Assembly: GCA_036768485.1 (NCBI GenBank) | Contig: JAVLUZ010000507.1 | Coordinates: 186,001-250,000, forward strand | Length of the DNA: 64,000 nucleotides | Reading direction: 5' to 3' | Source: Mermis nigrescens | Taxonomy: Eukaryota; Nematoda; Enoplea; Mermithida; Mermithidae | Shown here: positions 23,641 through 34,837 of the stretch, piece by piece | Layout of the letters: every line of letters starts with the position of its first letter | Numbering within the stretch: position 1 is the first letter of the stretch | Program-made: the position numbers and the translations under genes | The notes under the pieces: model-generated | Told to the model about the DNA's origin: nothing | The model's database searches: none | Seen by the model: the letters and a program-made list of their open reading frames with translations, nothing else

Positions 23641-25504
23641 TAATTTGAGTACATCAGTCAGTAAACACATACAGTAACATGCCACAATATGACAGCAGTC
23701 CAAGAACGCGGAAAAAATTATTGTTCACATCAGCATTATCCTTTTTAAAGCAAGACAACCTTACATTATTTGAACAGATCAAGGTTTTTCAGCAAAAACT
23801 CAAAAACCTTACGCAAATATCAAGTGTAAAGAACACAAACGCTTAGATTTGGAAGGAAAATAAATTTGTAGTATAAACTACATATTAACAACAAATGAAT
23901 AGCCTGCATTTAGCAGCGTTATGTTTGGCAACCAAGCGATAGCATTTGGTAGCCTGCATTTAGCAAACTTTACACAACTACTAGGTGTAGAGAAAACTAA
24001 CAGTCAGATTCCCAATTCTGACTTTACGTAGAACATTTTGCAAAAAAAATTAAGCTTCCGCAAGGCTCTAGAACTAAAGTTAATATGCAGTGTAAACCAT
24101 ACACAACCACAGAGTGTAAATAAGACTTTAGTCGGATTCGTAACTCAGATATTACGATAAAGATTTATGAAAAAATTGAGTCTCCAGTCTCCACAATAAA
24201 CCGAGAACAAATAAACATCAGTTGCAAACTACTTTACACCACTGTTGAGTGTAAGCAAACGCGCTCAACTAGCGTCTCACATTTGAATCCTGGTACATTT
24301 TTAGACTTTATAAAAAGTAAAGCTTCTGCAAGGCTCTAGAACTAAAGTTAATATGCAGTGTAAACTTTACACAACCACAGAGTGTAAAAAAAATTTCAGT
24401 CGGATACGTAATTCTGATATTACTCTGATATTACGATTAACATTTATGAAAAAACTAAGTCTCCACAATGGCCCGAGGACAAATAAATATCACATGTAAA
24501 CCACTTTACACCACTGTTGTGTGCAAACAAACTGGCGTATCACATTTGGTTTCTGGTTCATTTTTAGACTTGAGATTATGTCCAGACTCATAACCCAGAA
24601 CTTGACGGAAAAAACAAGACAGAAACTCGTTTAAGTCCCCCATTTTTTTGACTTTACACCTCCCGAAAAAGCTAAATATTGATGTAAACAAACGCAATTC
24701 GCTGTGACGCGTACCCCTTAGAAAGTACTTTACTTGTATTCTATTCGACCTCGCCCGACTTCTGAACAGAGAAAGTGGCGAACAAAAAATGGACAAACAC
24801 GTATTTTCCACTTTCCATCACATTGTAAACTTTTAAAATCTGAACCTGACGCCCCATTGAATGTAAATGAATTCGGTTAGGGCCACTTTGTTGCCCTTTG
24901 ATTGTAGTACGTTTGTATGTGCCAAACTTATGTTCCGCAAAATATTTGATATGATTTACCAATCAAAATACGAAAAAACCTGTTTTTTCGCCCATTTTAC
25001 ACCTAAGATTTCGAACTTTACACCCCATGAACAACTCAATATTACGTTTTTCTGAACGCGGCTTGCTTCGACGTGTAGCCATTAGAAGTTACCTTATTTC
25101 TACTTTATTCAATTCAACCCAACTCAAAACCGAAAAAGTTGGCAGAGAAATCTTGCACAAAATCTGTTTTTTACTCATCCACTAGAGTGTAAAGTTAAAA
25201 ACCCTAGTACTATCTGCGTATTGATTGTGAAAAACTTTGCTGGTAAGCGCAAGATAGCCCTTGATCCGTAGTACATTTCTGTCAGAAAAAATTTTCTAAA
25301 ACTCATAACCGGAGTTGTTGGCAGAAGTCGAAAACTCGGCCAAAATGTGTCTATCCCCAGATTCTCGCACTCTTTACACTCCCATTCGAGAACTGGGGCG
25401 AAATTCAAAAAAACAAAAAGTGTTATCTGCAGAACCTAAATAGATGAATGAGTCAAATGAAGTGCATGGTTTTGCTGAAAGAATTTAAAAAATGAAAAAG
25501 TCAG

Positions 25505-25580
25505 CATTCAGAAGATTCGAACCCATCATTCTTTTCTTAAGACCGCATCCGAGAATGGAGTTTTCAACTACTGTGCCAAC
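25505..25580 (-). ncRNA. tRNA-like (Leu-like) sequence, probably SINE head
   Basis: The minus strand shows an A-box-like TGGCACAGTAGTTGA, a GGTCTTAAGA anticodon-region word as in tRNA-Leu, and a B box GGGTTCGAATC. The acceptor stem is not convincing, so a tRNA-derived repeat is more likely than a working tRNA gene. Confidence 0.35.
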
Positions 25581-26559
25581 TCGACATCGGCAGATTCAGC
25601 TTGATTATACTATCTTGAAAAATATTCATCATTGTACTGAACTTTAAGAAAAGTGCATTTGTGATGATAAAAATAATTATTTATCAAAGACGAGTCAAAA
25701 ACCTCTGAAATGAGAAAAATCTGATCAAAAATATGCAATACGGAGTTATCTATTGGCATTAGAAAATAGATGTGGGTATAATTCAAAGTTCACCTCTTTC
25801 CATACCTCAACAAACACTGGCTGTAGAAAAGTATAAAGGTCAGATTCGTTATTCTGATCTTACGGAGAATATTTTAAAAAAATTCATCATTCACGACGTT
25901 CTGGGCGCAAAAATGCTTCTCAGTGTAAACTTTACACTTGTGCTAATACCGCAATATTGAGTGTATAGAAACAAAATAAACTGGTATCTGTAACGCTAAG
26001 GTCAGGGCACCTTTTAAGCACAATTAACATGTTCCGCCTACTTAGCGGTGTAGTTGAAGAAATATCGTTTTTCGTCTCGAACCCTTTACACTAAAACGAT
26101 CACAGATCAAGAAATATTGCGTTATAAGAAAAAAAAATCAGTTTTGAGATTTTGCAAACTTCACATTATAAAACTGATTGGACTGCACAGAAACCAAAAT
26201 TGAGTTAGATAAGCTGAAGGACACGCAAAGAGTAAAAAACACGTATACGTTATTTTTTGTGCTACAACCAATGAGTTTAAAGAAAATTTAAGGTCAGATT
26301 TGTAATCTACAGCTTGGGGCAACATTTTAAAAAAATTAGCCCTCCGCAAATTATTTGATTTTTCGGTTAACACTTTACACGCTCATTGCTAACAAGTATT
26401 GAGTGTAAACAAAAGAAAAAAAGACGGGCATGGAATTTTTTAATTTATTCATCGATTAAAAGAAACCGCACCTCCCAGGTTGTGTGCCGTTGTTGCTGTG
26501 AGGGGGGACACAAATTTTGCACTCGCTGTGATAATCATATAAGAAAAAGGATGGCCAAG

Positions 26560-26597
26560 TATATTATAGGTAGCGCTATCGCGCTACCTATAATATA
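26560..26597. repeat. Perfect 17-bp hairpin ending the TGTAAA element
   Basis: TATATTATAGGTAGCGC and its exact reverse complement are separated by TATC. The second copy has a diverged counterpart at 48,588-48,627. Confidence 0.85.
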
Positions 26598-26600
26598 TAC

Positions 26601-26603
<3 letters not shown>

Positions 26604-26690
<87 letters not shown>
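26604..26690 (+). repeat. (TG)n microsatellite
   Basis: About 43 uninterrupted TG units directly after the hairpin; the Val-Cys and His-Thr ORFs here are artefacts. Confidence 0.95.
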
Positions 26691-26693
<3 letters not shown>

Positions 26694-26739
26694 GCAATTC
26701 ATGTGTGTGTGTGTAATGCAATTCAATAGTTTTTAAGAC

Positions 26740-27000
26740 AATTGAGCTTCAGAAATAGCTTTCAGGTTTACCAGCGACACGCTTTATAATTTGGACCTTC
26801 GAAATAGAAAGACGTACTACACTCCCGTCATCCTATTTTTTAATATTTGTAGATGTCAAACACTCGCTCGAGTGAAGTCCTTGTCAATCATTTTTTGCTC
26901 CTTTTGACTTGAAAATCTTTAAACCTCCAGTGGCAATATTTAATTTAGAACTAAGATAGAACTAAAGTATAACTACTATAGTGCGTTCCATTCCAAACGG
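26740..27000. other. No gene seen
   Basis: Short AT-rich spacer between the microsatellite and the GGACGG-rich element. Confidence 0.4.
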
Positions 27001-28045
27001 TCCATTTTTCGCTGAAGTCTTATTACTTAATCCTACGTTTCCGAGATCCGGTACTGTCTAGGAAGACCGTCCGTTCATGGTGGCCGTCCGTCTAGGATGG
27101 CCGTCTACATTTTTTCAGGGTGACCGTCCGTCCTACAAAGCCTCTTGTCCAGCCTGACCGCCTGTCCAGGGTGGCCGCCTTAATCAGCTAAATGGCCTGA
27201 TCGTCCTGCTGTCACGTTTTCTCGACCGTCCCAATTCACCGGCTGTCCGATTCTACCAAGAATAAAATATTTCATTTTTAGATTGTCCAAAATCCTTTTT
27301 CTCTGACCGTCTTGATTTTCTGGCTTGTATGACAATCGCCTTTGTAAAAGATAGCTTAAGGGTAGTTTCTAAATTTATTCTAGTGATTAGCATAAAGGAA
27401 TAAGACTTATTTAATGTATGAATTATTACGCTACTAATCTGGCTTTCCCAAAATTGTTTTTGCTCAGTCGTTTAAGTAAGTTATGAGTGATATTTTCTAG
27501 CTACTAAACTACTCTCACACAGTAAGATTTATTGTGAATATTTCTGACAAATTTTGCCTTCCCAAAATCATTCATAGTTTCAGACAACCACCTTAGAACA
27601 AAATACTTGAATAAAACTGAAAATATGATTTTGCTGACAGGAACACATTTCGCACACATTTCGCTTGACAAGAGCAAGACAAAATAAAAAAGACGTTCAC
27701 AAACGAGGTACCTACTTTTCTCATTGTGCGAGATGCATAGCAATGAAGTGCATTTTGTACAACAGAGAATGCCAGTATATCATACTCGTTTGGGTAATAT
27801 TCAAATAAATATTATCGCGGTATTATGTAACATTTAAAATGGAAACTAAATATTGCACAGACGGCCACTCTGGACGGTATAATAAAGCCTTATTTGACTG
27901 TGAACGGCCATCCTGGATGGGCAGCCGGGCCCGGATGGACGGCCAGGCTCGATGGGCGGCCACCCTAGAAAATTCACGCCGTAATTTTTCACTCATACAG
28001 CATGGGACGGTCACCCTGGACGGACGGCCACACTGGACACAATCC
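27000..28045. mobile_element. Element with inverted GGACGGCC-rich ends
   Basis: The left block (27,060-27,260) repeats GGTGGCCGTCCGTC-like words; the right block (27,855-28,040) repeats their reverse complement GGACGGACGGCCAC. The interior is AT-rich without a recognisable gene. Exact ends were not fixed. Confidence 0.45.
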
Positions 28046-28514
28046 CAAGATCCTGACGGCACTTCGCTTGACTCGCAAATTGTTTCTGCAAATTTTTCGG
28101 ATAGCATTATTTCTTGCGATCGTCCGTTTTAGCCAATTACAAAATTTATTATCAATGGGAATAAAGCTGATAGGTGTAATAATTTTTGTACGGTAGGATT
28201 TAATATTCAAACTATTCAATCGCGTCTAAAACGCACTAAATCGTAATAAAGCTGTCATGTTATTTACGTATAAACAAACCAGTTTATTTTTATAAGCCTT
28301 GTTAACAACGATTGAATATTAATGCAATAGATTGAATTCAAAAGTTTTCCGAGCGCCCGATAGCCAAAAATGGATCGCGAATAATACGTCAAATTACTAA
28401 TTGCACGAATATTTATATAAAGTAACTTACGTGGTGAGCTCATTGCATGCACCTAACTTTTTATAAAACCTAGATTTTCGGGTCGGGCTCGGAGATCTTA
28501 TGACTAGCAAAGAA

Positions 28515-28986
28515 AAATGCTCCGATGGAACATAAAAAGGGAATATACTTGGGATTGTGAATTATCGAGGATGTAAAAGGAGGGGACTAGGAAAAATCTC
28601 CTGATATGTTATATGCCAAGAATCGCAAAATATGTAAATAGACTTTCTCTAAACAATGCAAAAAATCTAAGTATATTCTGCGGTCTCTGTAAAAACGTAT
28701 TATTTTAAAATAATTTTGCTTATTGACATAATATCTTGAAAGCATATTACGTAATGCAACTTTTTGCAGACTTCATTCAACTTTGAGTCGCTTAATACTG
28801 TGACTGAAAGTGAAATGTTGTTAACAAATCATAATTAAGTTGTTCGTATTTCATTATTACTAAGCATGTCACTTAGCAGATGCAGCCATTCTAAGTGTCA
28901 AAGTGCAAGCAATATTCAAATTCCCAAAAAATTGATTGAAAAAGCAGCGAATTAGCAATGCAGTAGCTAAGCGAATTGAATGAAAT
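28515..28986 (+). repeat. Dispersed repeat S, left of the nest
   Basis: Contains ATGCTCCGATGGAAC, GGATGTAAAAGGAGGGGACT and CTTTCTCTAAACAATGCAAA. It is cut at 28,986 by the outer hAT-like element. Confidence 0.6.
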
Positions 28987-31007
28987 CATAGGCGTAGCCA
29001 GGGGGGCATTGGGGGCACATGCCCCCCCGAAATTTTTCAGAAATTTTGTTGATTTTTCTAGTGTAATAATTGTGTCCAGAAAATTGAGTTCAAAAAGGCA
29101 AAAACGTCACAAATTTTCCGGCGCTTCGCGCCGAGTCTTTATTATATTTATTGTTAAATAGATCTAATGAGTTTAAAAGCTTGAATTAGCTAAAATAATT
29201 GATCATTTCACATCACTTTAGTGATTTTTTTGCTCTATTTGTTCGTTGAATGAACCTGGGCATGCTTGTTGAGCATAATAGTAAAAGTGCGAAAATGATT
29301 GGGTACCAGTTTGTCGATTCTTTGCAATGCTTGTCTTTCTTTACAGGGACACATAATCCTATTTTAAATGAAAGGAATGGCCAAATTTTCTTGTTTTCTG
29401 CATATTTCCTTTTTTCTGAACTACATCTTGTTAGTAAGAAGGCCACAAATGGGCCTGAAAACGATAAGAACAAAATTATCATCGATACATCTTTTTTATA
29501 TCTAATTGGCAGCGACCCGTTTCTGCGCTTTATACTTGGCATAGGTCGAAAAACGTATTTAGCTCGGAAATTTTGTACAATGTAGGAGTTCATCAATTTT
29601 AAGTGTCTCGAGATTTGGCCGATTTTGCGAAAATTTTAGCAATAGTATTTAACATTAAAGTGTTTTTTTTACAAAATTTCTTAGGCACTGCCCCGGATCT
29701 TGCTGGGGGGTGCTTAAGCGCGCCACCGCAGACCCTCAGTCGTAAAATCTCGGTGTACATGTGCAACGAGCAGGTCCGGTCTCAGCCATGTGCAGAGTGT
29801 GCGACTGCACAGAGCCCCGGGGCACCGAAGGACCCCAAGGGGCCCCGCCACATGCACTACACAAGTGCTTCTAACATTCTTTTAACGCGGGATTTTGACT
29901 GTGATTATGAAAAATAAGCTTATTGGCTTGCTTAAATTATTAAAAATTGTAGTCAGCTTCTATGCGATATTCATATCAAAGGTAAAGAACCGAGAAGTGT
30001 TCTTTAAGTACATAGGTACCTTTACCTCATACATAACTCGTACTTTTGTACATTATAATTTGAATACCTACACGTATCGTTTTATGTTTCAAACTATATT
30101 TACGAATATGTGCTTTGCTGAAGTACAATGTACACTTGAAATATCAGTGAGTATTTCCCATTTTTGCCTCATTCATATGCGACTTTGTTCAAAATGGAAT
30201 ATATCCACATTTTTCATTATTATTTTTCGTTTTGTCTTTCTGCATATTACTCTGTTGATAATGGACAGAGCATTTAATTAATATTCCGATCTTAGCGTTA
30301 CTCGCGTTAAAGGGGCCTGCCCTATCAGGGGATCAGTTCAAGATAAAACTATTTGTTTCAACCTGAGACATATATACGTGGGCACAGTGACGGATCTGGG
30401 ATTTTGGTAAAGGGGATGTTCCACACGTGGGCGCGTGTGGGGGGTTGAGGGTATACACCCCCCAGCAGGCCAAATACTTCAGAAATCGAAATACCCATCA
30501 GAATTCGATTTTAAAAATTTTTTCGCGATTTTTTGATGCCAAGTGATAGAGCAGTAGTAAAGCTGGACCTTGGGGCGCTACAATGATTAACTATACTACA
30601 TGTTGAAGCATAGGCGCAAAGCGCCGAGCTCAGTACACTTGTACTTGAAGGCACAAGTGCACTGTACCCCTTGAAATACCAGGGCAAGCTGGGGCGAGCC
30701 AGCCCTGGGGGAGGGGGTTCGGGCCATACCCCTTGAAGTCCCAGAGCTAGCTGGGGCGAGCTAGCTCGGGGGCCCAGGCTGTTCAGCCTGAGCATATTCT
30801 CTGCTATTCCGTCGAATGTAAAGGAGACTTGAAACATCATTTTCACGGGTTTAACTAGGAAGTATGATTCATCATAAGTACACTCGTATTAAACTAAGCA
30901 ACTTCACAACCTCTTCAGAATTTGGTTCACATAATTTTAATAAACATTCACTGATAAAAGACAGTTTTAATCATTTCAGAACATTTTTCTTTGATAAAAT
31001 TTGATGC

Positions 31008-31083
31008 CTTCAAGAATCCGAACCTCAGGTTCTGAAATCGTAAGTTCCACCTTCTACCACTAGACTAGACAAAGTGTCGCTAC
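31008..31083 (-). ncRNA. tRNA-like sequence in the left inverted repeat
   Basis: On the minus strand the A box TAGTCTAGTGG fits the TRGYNNANNGG consensus, and the B box GGTTCGGATTC is close to GGTTCGANTCC. The anticodon arm TGGAA/TTTCA closes a 7-base loop CTTACGA (T at 33, anticodon TAC, Val-like), and a T-arm with loop TTCGGAT can pair with wobbles. The acceptor stem is poor. It faces out of the element. Confidence 0.5.
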
Positions 31084-31135
31084 AAAATTTATTCTCTATA
31101 CATTCCAAGGGCTTTTACACTGAATAGACATTTCT

Positions 31136-31142
31136 TTTTATA
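31136..31142 (-). promoter_or_regulatory. TATA box in left inverted repeat, outward
   Basis: Minus-strand GTCTATAAAAAG, about 55 bp before the tRNA-like sequence. The right repeat carries the same signal at 43,977-43,986 as GTCTATAAAAGG on the plus strand. Confidence 0.5.
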
Positions 31143-31268
31143 GACTACATGCATAATTTTTATCCATTAATTTGAAAATGCTGTGATCAGGTCACAACAA
31201 GTGCTGTATAGGTAGTATGATTAATCACATATTGCTCAGATACATATAACCTATATGTACACATAACC

Positions 31269-31795
31269 TCATATGTGGAAAGGGCTTATGAGAAAAATAA
31301 CGTTTTTATAAAATCGGTGTACTTGCAGCTCAGTTTTCAGACCTGTGATTACGATCTTGCCAGAACTGAAAATGAGCGCCGTAAACACTATCTGGGAATG
31401 TAAGTTTTGCGGCGCAAAACAACTCGAGTTCATACTCAACAATTTTGCGATAAGCTCTAGCGAAGATAGCACGTTTATTCGCCTATGGATATTGCCAGAG
31501 CCAACAGCGTTATGGTTTTATGAGTGGTAAAGTTAGCTTATATTCACTAGTTTGTAATAATTTGCAAATTTTCTCGTTTGCAACGTTATTTTTCTTGTAC
31601 GCTCCTTGCACCTACACAAACTAATTTTCCCGAATTGAATAACAAACCTGTTGCTTTAGGTTCTTTTAATCTAATAATCGCGTTGAAACGCTTATGATCG
31701 AACTCTACCCCATCGCAACTTTTCTTAATTTTGTATAAATTTAGGGGTTTTGTGGAAAGCCGAGCTGTTGAAACGACGTTCACAATCGTAGCCAT
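31269..31795 (-). pseudogene. TATA-binding protein (TBP) homologue of the Polinton
   Basis: TBP is the saddle-shaped protein that binds TATA boxes and nucleates transcription complexes; its core is two repeats of about 90 residues. Here repeat 1 is intact in one frame: NVVSTARLSTKP, then HKRFNAIIRLKEPKATGLLF and NSGKLVCVGARS. After a frameshift the second repeat is recognisable: NAVGSG, then SSLELIAKL, and TALIFSSGKIVITGLKTE. The F in KRF and in GLLF of repeat 1, and the F in CFAP and ALIF of repeat 2, sit where TBP has its four DNA-intercalating phenylalanines. The length of about 175 codons is a full TBP core without an N-terminal tail. The start ATG is at 31,795. Two frameshifts make this copy inactive. 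It is the last gene of the element, stopping 25 bp from the left inverted repeat, so it is inside the element rather than flanking host DNA. Confidence 0.85.
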
Positions 31796-31865
31796 TTTGA
31801 TTAATAATGATAATTAATTGAAAAACACGAGTATTCATATCCTTAAAAGTAGGACGGTTTAATTT

Positions 31866-32582
31866 TTAGAATGTACATTTGACAATCACTTTCCCAAAAT
31901 AAATGGAACAAATTCATCTAAATCGTCTTTAATATTAATTTCAATACTTGAAATATCTTTAACTAGGACAGGTACGTAGTGAGGAAAGTCGAAGGTTTTA
32001 TCGATAATATTGGGGTAGGACCCTTCTACATTTAACAATTCGTAATAAGGGAGCCGCCACATCTCCAATATTTGTGGTTCCAATATTTGCGTAAATGTAC
32101 AATACTTCAATGCCCCCAACGTGCATATTTGGTTCATTAACGCCCCATACTGATTTCGTTATTTTGTTATCTTGAAACCTAAAATTTTGGTTATTCCTGG
32201 TGGTAATGTTACTGATTTTACAAATTCACTGTACACTATTGTTTGTACTCGCTTTATCGTACTAAAGTATTTAAAAAATATTCCCTTTTTCACAATTTCG
32301 CCCCATTTAGAAGGCAGTGCATCGTCTCAACAAATTCATGTATTGAGTCGTAACACCCTAGCGGTATCTTAATTACATGATCAATCGTCATCAGCGTCTG
32401 TTATATGAATATCAGTTTTCAGTCTTTAGCGTTTCCCAATTGTGTGGGTAGATTAGCTGACATAGACCATTCCCAATCTCAGTCAATTTAATTTTTGTGA
32501 CAAATGTACGAGCAAATTCAGATGGGGTATTTTGTTTATCGCTAACAGTGTTACTGGGTAATGTTACATAAAATTGATCCAT
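31866..32582 (-). pseudogene. Polinton minor capsid (penton-like) protein
   Basis: Begins MDQFYVTLPSNTVSDKQNT, with FARTFVTKIKLTEIGNGL and IYPHNW, the typical opening of Polinton minor capsid proteins. The C-terminal part has FDFPHYVPVLVKDISSIEIN and then KDDLDEFVPFILGK. Frameshifts occur after about codon 55 and again near 32,140. The start is 55 bp after the protease stop. It would form the vertex (penton-like) capsomer. Confidence 0.8.
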
Positions 32583-32636
32583 TGATTAGCAATTTGATTA
32601 ACTAGAAATTCTTCATTTACTACTGTTGTGCTGAGC

Positions 32637-33073
32637 TTAAAATAGACTATTTACAAAACCGGTAACGAATTCATCAGAAAATCTTTTTCTAAACTTTGTA
32701 AAATCAATTCCATAGGCACTTCTCTGCAGCGCCATGCCTAAAAAATATACGCACAATTGTCCGCACGTAGATGTTAGAGTTTCTGCACACATTTTTTATT
32801 ATATTTTAAGTGTGATGCATATTTTAGTACGTACTCGCGTTTTTTTCACTGGGCGATAGTCCGTAGCTATCGAAATATTCGCATTTATCATTTGCATCGA
32901 AAAACAAGCATACCCAGTGGGAGCCGGGCAGATTACTAGGGTCTGTATTCATAACTAATGCAGATGGTTTTACTAAAAATTGGCGGTAGTTTATCGCTCG
33001 GAAAAACTCCACAAAAAACTCGACCAACCGCCTGGTCGCTGTTTAAAACGTTAATTAGCTGAATAGTATTCAT
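32637..33073 (-). pseudogene. Adenain-like cysteine protease of the Polinton
   Basis: The capsid maturation protease of Polintons, related to adenovirus protease. The N-terminal part has VGRVFCGVFPSDKLPP, the middle frame has NLPGSHWVCLFFDA with the catalytic-type His and EYFDSYG with the acidic residue, and the C-terminal frame has STCGQLCVYFLGMALQ, which carries the Gln and Cys of the active site. All catalytic positions are still readable, but two frameshifts split the gene. The ATG lies 3 bases after the major capsid stop, leaving no room for a separate promoter. Confidence 0.88.
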
Positions 33074-33076
33074 CTT

Positions 33077-34382
33077 TTAAGCAGTATAATCAAATATTAC
33101 ATTTCTATGCTTATCTAACATTACTAAATTATCAAATTCGGCGTAAACTACTACTTCGATACCTGTATCTGGAATTTTCTGCAAAAGGAAATTTCAATGC
33201 TAGTCGTACCTTCCCTAATTAAGTCCCAATGGGCACCGTCATCTTCGTCGGGAGTGAGATCAATTACAAAAGCACTGACCATCGTTGAACCCTTCTCGAG
33301 TTATATTGTTTCCTTTATTGTCCCTAGCAATATCAGCACTTCAAATAATTGATCAAACGCTCTAATATACTTCCCTTTCTTAAAATCTAGCTTCAGAGGA
33401 TGGGAAGGAAAAGTCGCGCCACCAGAAATGCTTTAACTTCATTTATGCTATATGATTTGAAATTAAATGGCGATTTTTTAACGTTACCTCGATACGCGTC
33501 TGCATCGATGCATCCAAAAAATTATGCGTCTAGGAGCTGTCCGGAAAATAATGTGTTAAGTGGGGTTGACTGAGATGTACTGGGAATGTGTAAATTCATC
33601 ATCATTACTCTACGAATAGGATACTTTGCAGTATTTTTAGTCAGCACTTGCTCAACAGCCAAATGCACACTGTCTAAAATTTCGGTTTTCTTACTAAAAA
33701 TTTCATTTGTTGTACACTCCAGACGAGCATTTATTGCTCCACCTGGGCTTTCTAAAACAAATGCATCCGGATTTCTATTTAATTCCGGAGTCTTAAATCG
33801 GTATAGTTTAATAAAACTCTGTCTTGCAAAAATAAATCAATATGAAGCGGAGCTGTTACTTCGATTATTGTTTTATCTTTAAAGTAAACGCGCTGTTTAA
33901 AGCCATAATTATCTTCAGAATCCCGTTTATTATCTTGAGTATACAATGCGGATTGTAAATGCGAATTTTGCATCCCAATTATAGCTAAAGTTCGGTCTCT
34001 AAGAAAGCTCTGTATGCATATTTATCGCCACTGTCATGTACGAGTTTACCATTTAAAAATAACTTGACTTGTTTAAAAAAATGTTTTACACCAATTAAAT
34101 TTATAGGCGCTACAGCTGGCGTGGCAGGAATTTTTCCATCTGCTCCTGCTAGCATAACACCTGGAGATAAAGAAAGCTGCATGTAAATGTAATTTTTATT
34201 TAGTTGCAAAAAATGAGGATCAGGAGGTATGTGAAATTCGTAAGGACCTTCATCTGTTACCGGGTTAGTCAAATTGATTTCATCCCAATATCCTCTTTTC
34301 ACAGTAACCTGGGTAGGAGGAACAGTGAAAAATCTAACTCGCTTTTTGTACTAGCGAGTGAGAGTGAATCGATTAATGACAT
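33077..34382 (-). pseudogene. Polinton major capsid protein
   Basis: A double jelly-roll capsid protein (family of C. elegans F54H12.2). The start MSLIDSLSLASTKSELDF is followed in another frame by VKRGYWDEINLTNPVTDEG, then INLIGVKHFFKQVKLFLNG and GDKYAYRAFLETEL. Further on come APLHIDLFLQDRVLLNYTDL, near the end SAFVIDLTPDEDDGAHWDLI and, in a shifted frame, EVVVYAEFDNLVML. About 435 codons, the usual size. At least three frameshifts. A TATA box is 45 bp upstream; the ATG overlaps the end of the preceding gene by 10 bp. Confidence 0.9.
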
Positions 34383-34796
34383 TTTCGTTTTTGTTTTTTA
34401 CTTGAAAATATATCCTGCTTAGGTTCTTTTATAGACTTTGGACGCACCCCAAGACCACGTCCCCACAACCAATGCTTCATTTGCCTGTTTTAATAAATTT
34501 GATGCGCCTTCTTTTCACATACTGTTCGAATGATTGTATTATAGGTCGACCGTGTAGAACTCAGCTGCTACGTGAGCGCCGGATGTACGGCGCCTGCTTA
34601 CCAATGCTAGTCGCCGCTGATTTCATTAATGGTATAGCCATTCGAAAAAGTGAGCGAAAAAGTTACCCAAACCCGCGCCCCGTTGGTAAGGTGTTCCCCT
34701 AAATCCTATCATATTACCATAGCCGACCTGTGAAGCCTGGTCGCTATAGTAGTCGAAGCCAAATGTTAAAATTTCGGGATTAAATTGTTGTCTCAT
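34373..34796 (-). pseudogene. Small basic pX-like Polinton protein
   Basis: MRQQFNPEILTFGFDYYSD opens the frame, followed by TPYQRGAGLGNFFAHFF, a glycine/hydrophobic motif typical of a small conserved Polinton protein thought to correspond to adenovirus core or minor capsid proteins. After a frameshift it continues with MAIPLMKSAATSIGKQA and ends in a basic tail (SSKKQKRKCH). The tail codons contain the TATA box of the major capsid gene. Its own TATA box is 35 bp before the ATG. The function is inferred from family resemblance. Confidence 0.65.
34427..34433 (-). promoter_or_regulatory. TATA box of major capsid gene
   Basis: Minus-strand AAAGTCTATAAAAGAACC, 45 bp before the ATG and inside the coding tail of the preceding gene. 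Confidence 0.6.
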
Positions 34797-34830
34797 TTTA
34801 GAATTTGTTATTTTTTATACGCGCATTTTC

Positions 34831-34837
34831 TTTTATA
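34831..34837 (-). promoter_or_regulatory. TATA box of pX-like gene, overlapping previous stop
   Basis: Minus-strand AAGTCTATAAAAGAAAA; the TAA within it ends the SNIVDL gene. ATG 35 bp downstream. Confidence 0.6.

Larger units (their letters stand above)
23790..26598 (+). mobile_element. TGTAAA-rich element, copy 1
   Basis: Repeating blocks contain GTGTAAACTTTACAC, CCACTTTACACCACTGTTG, GTGTAAACAAACGCG and GATATTACGATTAACATTTATG, spaced tens to hundreds of bp apart, and then the tail GACGGGCATGGAATTTTTTA. It ends in a perfect hairpin. It directly follows an inverted S repeat. The same arrangement recurs at 45,761-48,627. The ORFs inside have no recognisable content. The end hairpin followed by a TG microsatellite recalls Helitron/Helentron-like ends, but no CTRR end or Rep/helicase gene was seen. 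Confidence 0.55.
30555..31244 (+). repeat. Polinton left terminal inverted repeat
   Basis: Matches the reverse complement of 43,872-44,549 over most of its length, with scattered mismatches and small indels. It includes the TAGGCGCAAAGCGCC motif, a GAGCTAGCTCGCC-rich block, a tRNA-like sequence and a TATA box. Confidence 0.85.

Noticed and set aside
24506..24811. 101-codon minus ORF in the TGTAAA element
   Set aside because: The homologous stretch in copy 2 (47,348-47,590) gives an unrelated, shorter frame, so it is not conserved coding.
26386..26736. 116-codon plus ORF
   Set aside because: Mostly Val-Cys repeats from the (TG)n microsatellite and the element end.
29895..30281. 128-codon plus ORF
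   Set aside because: Open by chance in AT-rich DNA of the outer element; no domain, and rich in Phe, Ile and Tyr as expected from AT bias.
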